Positions 56,384 through 64,000 of a stretch of DNA of 64,000 nt are shown here, in pieces. The position numbers and the translations under genes were made by a program. The notes under the pieces were generated by a model, which saw nothing but the letters and a program-made list of their open reading frames with translations, did not search any database and was not told the DNA's origin. Within the stretch, counting starts at the first letter, position 1. Each line of letters starts with the position of its first letter. This stretch comes from Gnetum montanum (taxonomy: Eukaryota; Streptophyta; Gnetopsida; Gnetales; Gnetaceae). Where the stretch lies: positions 63,376 to 127,375 of the forward strand of contig MNCI01029297.1 of the NCBI GenBank assembly GCA_015680685.1. Direction: 5' to 3'.

Positions 56384-57394
56384 TCAAGCTGTATGCAATT
56401 GTCCCAAATAATGTTTTATATCAAAAAAATTATATGGAAATTCCAGTTCCATGCCATCCAAAGTTGATAATTTGTAGGTATCCTCTGACAATTGCTTGGT
56501 AATTTGGAAGGGACCAATCCATGTCGGGGTAAAATTATTTGATTTTTTCATATTCCATAATAGGACAGGGTCCCCTATCTTGAAATTTCTTTTCAAAGCT
56601 TTCCTATCAAACCATCTTTTAACTTGAGAGGTATTTTGTAACAAATTATCTTTTGCTTTCTCTAATTCAGCTTCTCTTTTAACAAGCAAAGTCATGAAAC
56701 TTCTATCTTTATCAGTTTTTTCACTATATCTTTGTACAAATTCAGAAGCTGAGCTTGCAATCTTATTTGTAATTCTTGCTGGCAAATCATACACTAAGTT
56801 ATACAGTGATGTCCCAATAGCTTTCTTGAATCTAATTCGATCTAACCATAATGCAAATTGTAGGTAATCGATCCAATTTCCTGGATTCCCATCCATTGAT
56901 TTCTTGATATAAGCGATAAGCTTTTTATTGGTGGATTTTGCTAGGCCATTTCCTTGAGGATAATAATTTGATAAGGAAAATAAGAAAATGGATTTTTCAG
57001 ATGCCCATCTGATAAACTCTTTGGATTTAAAGGTGGGTCCATTGTCTAACACTAACACTTCAGATAGACCAAATCTACTTAGAATTTGGTCTTCTAGAAA
57101 CTTAGTCACATCTGATGCTAAACTTCCTCTTAGAGCCTTTTCTTCACACCATTTAGTGAAATAATCAATAGTTGTGAGAATAAACTTGTGTCTAGCTCTT
57201 GAAGGAATAATTGTACCAATAAAATCCAAATCCCATTGTTGAAATGGTCTATCTGCAACTACTGGTTTTAAAGGGGCTCTAGCCCTTTTAATCTTGGGCC
57301 CATGAATTTGATATTTATAGCATTTTTGAATCTTTGAACTAATGTCTTGATACATGGAAGGCCAGTAATATCCATATTGAAGTATATGTTGCAT
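56384..57394 (-). CDS. Integrase of element H (open frame, catalytic Glu lost)
   Basis: 336 codons without a stop. Zinc-finger end: residues 22-31 IQKCYKYQIH, where the second Cys of CxxC is Tyr. Core: WDLDFIG (Asp57), IDYFTKWCEEKALRG, VLDNGPTFKSKEF (Asp117), then YYPQGNGLAKSTNKKLI, where residue 153, exactly 36 after Asp117 (the DD35E spacing), is Lys instead of Glu. C-terminal part: FALWLDRIRFKKAIGTSLYNLVYDLPA, a charged helix, then WIGPFQITKQLSEDTYKL. Without the Glu the enzyme cannot join DNA. The GAA-to-AAA change is one G-to-A transition. The true start is upstream; the zinc-finger His residues are beyond the stop at 57400. Confidence 0.9.
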   Translation of the reverse strand: MQHILQYGYYWPSMYQDISSKIQKCYKYQIHGPKIKRARAPLKPVVADRPFQQWDLDFIGTIIPSRARHKFILTTIDYFTKWCEEKALRGSLASDVTKFLEDQILSRFGLSEVLVLDNGPTFKSKEFIRWASEKSIFLFSLSNYYPQGNGLAKSTNKKLIAYIKKSMDGNPGNWIDYLQFALWLDRIRFKKAIGTSLYNLVYDLPARITNKIASSASEFVQRYSEKTDKDRSFMTLLVKREAELEKAKDNLLQNTSQVKRWFDRKALKRNFKIGDPVLLWNMKKSNNFTPTWIGPFQITKQLSEDTYKLSTLDGMELEFPYNFFDIKHYLGQLHTA

Positions 57395-57400
57395 GGTCGA

Positions 57401-58270
57401 CTAAGGGGATTCATAAAATAAATTCAAATGATCATGAAATTGTTCCAAAATGAAACTAATTTGATCATTATGAACACATTCTAATAAAACTCCCTGAAAA
57501 TATTTTCTGTATAATATACCATCTTTAACAACGAACCTTCGTGCTCTTTTGAAGAAAGCTCTCTTTTGACTTGCAGTTAAATTATTTGGGATTTTCCTTG
57601 GATTAAGAAATTTTAGAATTTCATCATACCAATTCTCTTCATGTGTGTCAAGTGTACACAATTCATTTTCTCTAGTCATTAACATGGCTAATCCCATTCC
57701 CTTATTTTTTTTGCATATTTCTAATGAAAATATGAAACTTTGCAACTTTATAATCCATTTTCCTCTTTTCAATCCAATCTCATTTTGGGATAAGAATCGC
57801 TTGATTACAGGTTCAATTAGCATAATGTGCACTAATGAACTTTCCAAATAATATTTAAAATGCTAAAGTGCTTTGATGACTGCAAAAGCTTATTTCTCTA
57901 AGTCTGAATAATTTAATTCTGAACTTTTTAATTGATATCCAAAAAATCCAATTGGTTTATCTTGATTTTAATCATCTTTTTGTGTTAAAATGGCAGCGAT
58001 AGAATCATTTGAAGCAAAAGAATATAACCAAAAATCTTCTTTAAGTCTAGGCTTTACCAAATATGGAGCCTCTTGTATAGCCTTTTTAATTTATGATAGA
58101 GCTCTCTCTGATTCTGGTGTTTTCTCTACTTGGACATCCTTTTTTAGCAGATGCATCAAAGGCTTGGTAATTTTAGTAAACCCAGGGATGAACTTTTTCA
58201 CAAAGTTTATCTTCCCAAAGAAATATCTAAGAGATTTCTTACTTGTGGGATGCTCAATATTCTGTATTGC
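57401..58270 (-). pseudogene. RT-linked RNase H and integrase linker of element H
   Basis: In the same frame as integrase. Connection region FFGKINFVKKFIPGFTKITKPLMHLLKKD, then the RNase H start FWLYSFASNDSIAAILTQKDD, KPIGFFGYQLKSSELNYSDLEK, AFAVIKALKHFKYYLESS. After this, 148 open codons from 57847 cover the linker up to the zinc finger (LTASQKRAFFKRARRFVVKDGILYRK). The Asp at the first catalytic place (LYxDAS in relatives) reads FAS, so this domain is probably inactive. Stops near 57995, 57890 and 57400. Confidence 0.75.
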
Positions 58271-59279
58271 TTAAATTTGGGAATTGTCTATGGCAATCCC
58301 TTCTTGACATATCACATGGCCTAATAGGATTCTGAATTTAACCTCGAAGATACACTTCTTAGGATTTAATAAAATACCAAACTCATGACATCTGTCGAAA
58401 ACTTGCTGGAGATGATTAATATGATCTTCTTTTTTTCTTTGAGAATATTGTAATATCATCCAAATAAACGACCACAAATTTGCCTAATAAATCCGTAAAT
58501 GCTAAATCCATTTCTCTTTGGAAGGTAGCTCCAGCATTTGACAATCCAAATGACATTCTTTGATAAGCGAAAGTTCCCCATTTGGTGATAAATGATGTTT
58601 TGTATCTATCATTCTTATCTACCACGATTTGATTACAACCTGAGAAACCATCTAAGAAGGAATATATTTGACAACCTGAGACTTTAATCAACATCTCATC
58701 AATTCTTGGAAGTGGATACTTATCCTTTTCTGAGGCATCATTCAGATTTCTAAAGTCTACACAAAGTCTTATATCACCACTTTTCTTTCTCACTGGAACA
58801 AGGTTAGCAAGTCATGTAGAATATCATACTGGATATATGATTCGTGCTTGTAACAACTTCATGATTTCAGCTTCCATAGTTGGCTCAAATGATGGATTAA
58901 ATTTCCTTTGCTTTTTCTTGACTATTCTAAAATCTTCTATTAAAGGAATTTTATGTGTCATCACATCTTGCCTAAAAGCTTTAAGATCATCATAAGACCA
59001 AGCAAAATTGTCCAAATTATTTCATAGACATGATAACAAATCTTGCTTGAAATTCGAGCCTCTTTCCTTTGTAACATTCAACATCTTTGACATCTTGTCT
59101 AATCCAAAATTCACTACCTCAAAAGCTTGACTATCTGGGCTTTGTATATCCTTTTCAGTAACTAAATTTTTCTTGAATTCATGTTCCAAATCAATCATCC
59201 TTTTTGGAATGAAATTAGCTTTGGAATTTGATGACATTTCAGGTATCACTTGACCCTCAAATTCTTGCTTTTTTTTCAT
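58271..59279 (-). pseudogene. Reverse transcriptase of element H
   Basis: Open segments 59279-59022, 59015-58824 and 58793-58416 are in one frame. Visible: LDNFAWSYDDLKAFRQDVMTH, MEAEIMKLLQARIIYPV, KSGDIRLCVDFRNLNDASEKD, YPLPRIDEML, YSFLDGFSGCNQI, TSFITKWGTFAYQRMSFGL, NAGATFQREM, then the catalytic VVVYLDDITIFSKKKR (YLDD) and, in the next frame, LLNPKKCIFEV. The frame changes in the A-run of TCAAAGAAAAAAAGAAG near 58430. It also has three stops. It copies element RNA into DNA in active relatives. Confidence 0.88.
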
Positions 59280-59389
59280 AAATCTTAGTACTTGATCATC
59301 ATCTTCAAATACTTATAAATGTCTTATATTATCTGGTATTGATGTCTGATGTTCTTATTCAACCATTACATCCTTGTAACTTTCTATTA

Positions 59390-59775
59390 TTTGTGTATCC
59401 AATGTTGAAGCTGCCTTTGCCAAATTGTCTACTATAAGATTCTTTGCTCTGTTTATATGCTCTATTTGGCAATGTTGGAACTAACCTAACATCTTACAAG
59501 CAAGTTGCTTATAAGGTCTTAAGAATAAGCTCTTTAGTACACAATTACCCTTTACTTGTTCACAAACTAATCTTGAGTCTTCTTTTATAGTGATCACTCT
59601 GATTTTTTTGTTTAGAGCTATTCTCATACCAATACATAAAGCTTCATACTCAGCCTTGTTGTTAGTACAAGGAAAAGATAGACAAATTACTTTGAGAATT
59701 TCAGGTGAATCTTTCTTTAATATAACTATACCAACTCCTACACCCTTTTAATTATATGAATCATCAAAGTATAAC
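59390..59775 (-). pseudogene. Archaeal-type RNase H (aRNH) of element H, upstream of RT
   Basis: It runs in frame on from the protease: KWELYFDDSYN (first Asp), stop, KGVGVGIVILKKDSPEIL, FPCTNNKAEYEALCIGMRIA (Glu), ITIKEDSRLVCEQVKGN (Asp), LKSLFLRPYKQLACKML, stop, FQHCQIEHINRAKNLIVDNLAKAAS (last Asp). All four acidic positions of the RNase H fold are kept. NNKAEYEAL and the DSRLV motif mark the class found in plant Tat elements. In Tat, as in element B here, it normally lies after the ordinary RNase H. Here it lies between protease and RT. Confidence 0.82.
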
Positions 59776-60489
59776 TCCCATTTATCCTCATTCTTTGATT
59801 TTTCTTTTTTAGAACTATAATTTTCTTGGAGTGTACAAATTTTATTTTCAACACTTCCTTTTTCAGCCATTTTACTCTTTCCATTTGAAGTAATGTTATC
59901 AATCATCAAAGGTTCGCTATAGATGTATATTTGATTTCGTTCTCCTTTCCAAGGTAGCCACATGGGAGAATAATCTGTTGATATGTAACCTGAGAAATTC
60001 TTGCTCCAACTTCTACTCAATAGGAGACTATGTGAATCTGGTATATCTGCTACTTGAATAGTTAGTCTACTTTGGATGCAGGGTTCAGAAGCAATTTCCA
60101 ATAGGATATTTGGTAATTGACCCACAATCTTCACTCTACTTTTATCCACTTGAACAATCTTTCTATTTGATTTTTCAGGAATTAGACCAAGTTTCATACA
60201 TATAGACAATGACATTATAGTAGACATAGCTCCAAAATCAAGCTCCAAAATCAACCAAACAATTGTGCAAGTATTTATCCTTTAATTTCATTGTCAAAAG
60301 GAAAGGAGGCGCTTCCTTATCATATGAGGTCTTTAATTTCTCATAATTATTAGACACATAACTTAGAACTAATTCTCTAACTCTCCTTTTACCTTTAATG
60401 AACTCTAAAGCCTTTCTTTTTTGATCTCCTATTTGAAGCAACTGATAAAAGCTAATATTGGCCTTGACATGTTTAAGGTCTTCAATCAA
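59776..60489 (-). pseudogene. Aspartic protease region of element H
   Basis: YDKEAPPFLLTMKLKDKYL, then HNCLVDFGA, where the family has D-S/T-G-A: the middle residue is Phe. Then MSTIMSLSICMKLGL, VQVDKSRVKIVGQLPNILLEI, IQVADIPDSHSLLLSRSWS (the ILGRxWL equivalent) and GYISTDYSPMWLPWKG. An exact 13-bp tandem duplication (AGCTCCAAAATCA at 60228-60240 and 60241-60253) shifts the frame right at the active site. It is therefore dead at least twice over. Confidence 0.8.
60228..60253. repeat. 13-bp tandem duplication at the protease active site of H
   Basis: AGCTCCAAAATCA occurs twice in a row. It explains why two overlapping frames both encode the DFGA motif. Confidence 0.9.
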
Positions 60490-61931
60490 ATCATACTCTC
60501 CATCACCAATAAAGCTTGGTCTCTTTATCCATTTATTAAAAGACTAATTTGGAGTGCTTTACTCTACTTGATTGTCTTTACCTTTATTCTTATCTCTTCT
60601 ATTTGGCTCAAAAGCTTTTCTCTTAGTAGATGGATTAGTAATAACATTTGGAGGTCTAGAAGTAGTTAATCTTTCTTTTGATCAAAGATTATATCCATTT
60701 TCCTCATTGTTATTTCAATCCTCATTTGAAGACAAATCTTCTTTAAAACTTGATAGAGAAGAAGTATCACTAGATCCATTGCTAGACGATTTACTTGCAT
60801 AATGAACACTAGATAACTCATTATCAGATTCAATATCAAGAAATTTGGACATAATAAGGTTAGTTTCATCCTCATCTTTTGCTAACCTAGTTTCTTGATG
60901 TTTATGCTTTCTATTTTTTCTTTCTTCCTTGAGATTAACTCTTGCCAAAGCTTTTTCAAGTTTCACTATTTTGTTAGACATATCTCTCATTAATTGTCCT
61001 TTTTCAGATCCTACTCTTTCATGTTCTTGCCCTATCTTAACATGAGATGGACTTGGTAAAGTTTAAATTGAGCTAAATATTGCATAGGAATCATAACTCT
61101 TTCTTCGCTTTTTTGAATTGCAATATTTTCTTCATGATTCAAGTTCAACTATTTTTCTAACTGTATAGCTTCACCAAGGTAGTTATTTAGTGTAGTTAAG
61201 TTTGGATTTCTCCTTAACCAAATTGAAATGTTGGGGTTGACAGCCTTAAGATAAGTTTCTTTAAGCATTTCTTCTAATGGCCTATATTGTCTTTGAAAGA
61301 GTCCACAAATTCGTTGAAACTTGATGTTAAAATCTCTAATTAACTCTTTAACTCCTTGCTTAGCTTGTATCAGCCCAAAGTATAATTTTTGTTGATCTAA
61401 TTGGTTACCAAACTGGGCCAAGAAAAGATTTTTCATGTCATCCCAACTTGTAATACTATTACTTGGTAAGATCGAATACCAAATCTAAGCCATATCCTTT
61501 AGATTTGATACAAACAACCTACAAGCTTGATCTTGATGTTGAATATTTGCATGAGCTAAAGCTAATTCAAGCATGTGAATATATTCTTTAGATAAATAAG
61601 ATTTTCTAGGAATGAAAGGCTTAGGAAAATATTTGTAAACTACCTTAGGAACATCATTATAAGTTTGAAATCCTAATGGTGTAACTCCTTGCCAAGGATT
61701 TGCCATTCTTTTCCTTTGAATAGTTGAACTCTTAGACTTTCTAGATCTTCTCTTATAAATTGATAAACTAGATATAATGGGTGATCTTCTTGATCTTCTA
61801 GTTTTCACTCCACTAATTGTTCCCAATTCAAAAACTTTCTTTTGTTCTTCTTTTGATGAAGAATCAGTCTTAGAATCTAGAATATCTTTTAAAACTTTTA
61901 AACATTTCAAACTATCAATCTTCTTGGCCAT
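60490..61931 (-). pseudogene. gag of element H
   Basis: It starts at ATG 61931 (MAKKIDSLKCLKVL), about 100 bp inside the primer site, with 148 codons open to 61485. After one stop the gag core continues in frame: IWYSILPSNSITSWDDMKNLF, LYFGLIQAKQGVKELIRDF, RYRPLEEMLKETYLKAVNP (61436-61149). A frame change near 61050 follows. Then comes a coiled-coil and acidic part (MRDMSNKIVKLEKALARVNL; SSSNGSSDTSSLSSFKEDL) and a basic tail. I see no CCHC knuckle. The W-x2-L-P-x-S-I-x-S-W signature is that of plant Gypsy gag. Confidence 0.8.
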
Positions 61932-62031
61932 GAACTAAAAATAGTATCTAGTTTCCCAAGCCTTTATCGTAACAAAAAATTGTTGATGTGCTAAAATTAT
62001 AAGGCTTATGAACTTAGAGGCTAAATTTTCA

Positions 62032-62049
62032 GCCCTCCTCCTAGCACCA
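62032..62049 (-). other. Primer binding site of H
   Basis: Minus strand TGGTGCTAGGAGGAGGGC, seven bases inside the LTR end. It is nearly the same as the site of A1, A2 and B. Confidence 0.75.
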
Positions 62050-62056
62050 AAAGAAC

Positions 62057-63451
62057 TGTTGGTGATAGTTTGGGACACGACTGCCAACGAGTGTCCTTGA
62101 ATAGGATTTAGGTCCTTGCTGGTCTCTGGCAACACCAAGGCCTAGATACCTCCAAATAGACTCAGTAGTTAATGTGATTATGTGTGTGTGCTGTTGCGGC
62201 ATGTAGTTGTAAAAAATAAAATGATTGCATTGTGTGCAAACTACAAATGACTTATCTTAAAGAGATTCAGCCAACTTTGCCAAGTACTGTGAGTTGTTGA
62301 CCATTCCTAGTTTGTTCAATTGCCTAGTCTACGTGGTCCTTATAATACCTACTTGTAACAAATAAAATTCTTCAAAAATATTTGAGCACAACTCTGCGAA
62401 TCTACTTTTAATTTTCCCAAGAGAAAGAGATAGTTCCACAAGAAAACTAGAAATAGAGCGAGATTCAACGGAAATATAAAGGAAAGAAAGAAGATTTGTG
62501 TTAAGGCCTCAAATATTTAAACAAGGTAAAATGACATGAGTAAACACTTTGCAATAAAGCTATCCAAAATTCAACAACTACGAATTGTTCAAACATCCAA
62601 GGCTCAAATAAGCAATTTCTTCAAGACAATCCTACTATGCTACCAAAAAATTGCTGCGTAAACTATCACGTACGAGACTCCATTTTGGCTAGATAATGGA
62701 TGTCAACAATTGCATTCAACAGAACCTTCAAAAGACTTGACAATTTCTAATTGAAATACCACGGAGATTCACTTTGAAGAGAAAAAGAAGCTATTCTAGT
62801 CCCATCAAAATACCAAATATTTTCTAAACCCTCTTGACTATTGAATCGTTCAATGGCATGACTACAAGCAGAGGCTCTCTTACAACTATCTCAATAGCAG
62901 TTCTTATATGTTGCACAATAATCAAATTTGCTACTAAAATGCTCTTAAGGCTTTCAAACACAAGTGCTTTTATGGCAAAATTTTAATAGAAATTTTCTTA
63001 AGCAACAAGAACAATAAGAGCAATCTAAAAATCCTAAAATTACTTGCCAAGGATGATACTATCTAAACTACTAGCTAAAAAATTTTAAAAAAATAAAAAT
63101 AAAACATAAGCATAACTCATAGGACTATGACAAAGAGGCTGAAATCTTTTCTTTAGCTAGTCATCTTACAAGCAATCTTTCACAATTTCTTCTTTACAAT
63201 GCTCTTCCCAAGACCCAAAGTGTGTCTCCAAGTGAGAGCTCCCAAAAGTGTGATGATGTTTTTTTTTAATTTAAAAAATTGCAATATTCTATTTACTTTC
63301 TTTCATATATTCATTATTTCCACCAATAATATTATGGTCTCCCTTAGATCCCATACCAATAGTATAAAATAACACATTTACATTCTCCCACTCTAACAAT
63401 AATGTTTAGGATGAATCTTACTGTTCCATGAAATGGCCAAATGTGCCAACA
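62057..63451 (-). repeat. 5' LTR of element H
   Basis: 1395 bp, with the same termini as the 3' copy, followed by CTACC (63452-63456). Confidence 0.95.
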
Positions 63452-63456
63452 CTACC
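63452..63456. other. Target site duplication of element H (right)
   Basis: CTACC, equal to 53907-53911. Confidence 0.92.
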
Positions 63457-63770
63457 AAAGTGGGACCTCAATGCATTGTCCACTCTTTAGCCATCAGTAT
63501 CTCTCATGAACAAGGATACCATTTCATGCCATATACTAGCCCAATATTTGTAGGATCTAGGATAGATCACCATCCTCTTGTACTCCTCACCTAGCATAGA
63601 GAGGTAAACAAATCATAATGTACCTACTGATTCATCACAGCCAAGGTACTGATAAATCTGCAACCCAATGTTGGGATTCTAAGACAAAATAATTAGTTCA
63701 TTAAGGTCTCAAGAGCACATATCTTCCCCATAGACATAGTTCTCAGAGAATTAACTAAGGTTACCATTGG
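63457..63770 (-). pseudogene. Unidentified coding remnant into which H inserted
   Basis: One minus-strand frame over about 100 codons is protein-like apart from stops that are all explained by C-to-T change: FSENYVYGEDMCS, NPNIGLQIYQYLGCDESVG, FVYLSMLGEEYKRMVIYP, YKYWASIWHEMVSLFMRDT, RVDNALRSHFG. A possible splice acceptor (TTTGTAG) lies upstream near 63790. H sits at its downstream end. I do not recognise the family. Confidence 0.4.
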
Positions 63771-64000
63771 CTGCATCTTTGTACCTATGCTACCTACAAA
63801 CACTAAGACAAAAGCTTAGAAACATAGAATTTAGTAGGAACACGATCAACACATCAACCTCATACACAACCATCAAGCATGATCATATAACAAAGTAATA
63901 TCACTCTTGCAACATCATAAAATGCAAGACCTCAGCCACATTCATAGATATCAATCATGCAAAACATTGATGGGTCAATTAGATACACTCAAACAAACAA
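63771..64000. other. Right edge, nothing recognised
   Basis: T-rich on the minus strand, possibly an intron of the remnant beside it. No repeat or gene seen. Confidence 0.3.

Larger units (their letters stand above)
53912..63451 (-). mobile_element. Element H: nearly complete Ty3/Gypsy retrotransposon with unusual domain order
   Basis: It is 9.54 kb long, with LTRs 53912-55307 and 62057-63451, a CTACC target duplication, a primer site at 62032-62049 and a polypurine tract at 55308-55322. Minus strand order: gag, protease, archaeal-type RNase H, RT, ordinary RNase H, integrase, then an extra reading frame. Gag to RT shares a frame over most of its length, with a few stops and shifts. Two RNase H domains and the primer site shared with the A/B family place it near Tat/Ogre, but the second RNase H is not in the usual place. 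It is the best preserved autonomous-type element in the window. Confidence 0.9.

Overview
The window looks like a piece of a large, repeat-filled plant nuclear genome. It holds no intact single-copy host gene. Nearly everything is LTR retrotransposon of the Ty3/Gypsy superfamily, inserted into one another. It also holds minisatellite arrays, one decayed 25S rRNA copy and a few unidentified pseudogene pieces. The gag/pol families, the TATAAATA promoters in the LTRs and the rRNA point to a land plant. A very large genome such as a gymnosperm's is a guess. Stops, lost cysteines and lost catalytic residues are mostly explained by C-to-T / G-to-A change, as expected of old methylated DNA.

Left part (1-13572). 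A plus-strand element (C) keeps only its integrase end, 3' region and 3' LTR. A minus-strand element of the same family (A2: LTR, primer site, gag, protease, end of an antisense gene) abuts it at 8799/8800. A second minus-strand copy (A1) cuts A2 at 2864. Next comes a 15-bp-period minisatellite (13573-14483).

Centre (14484-46690). I read this as one large element on the minus strand, 'B'. It has a 5' LTR at 42467-44310, gag, protease, a 27-bp minisatellite, a multi-exon gene on the opposite strand (31077-36008), a second minisatellite, then RT, RNase H, a second archaeal-type RNase H and integrase down to 19830. Its likely 3' end (D, 14484-19576) lies in inverted orientation and duplicates 1.4 kb of integrase. 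The outer ends of both LTRs abut GGACC in the same 29-bp minisatellite, which suggests one original insertion into that array. B was later hit by a solo LTR (G, 38154-39919, target duplication TGCAT) and by a complete gag-only element of another family (F, 23386-30557, target duplication ACAAG).

Right part (46691-64000). A 3-kb 25S rRNA pseudogene on the minus strand (47147-50188) is followed by 3.7 kb in which I recognise nothing certain. Then comes a nearly complete 9.5-kb Gypsy element (H, 53912-63451, target duplication CTACC) inserted in an unidentified pseudogene. H has an unusual domain order, with the archaeal-type RNase H between protease and RT. It also carries an extra 3' reading frame with its own TATA box.

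The strongest candidates for something undescribed are the antisense, intron-bearing gene between protease and RT in the A/B family, the domain order and extra frame of H, the expandable GATATC palindrome array in the LTRs of F, and the minisatellite locus that flanks several LTR ends.
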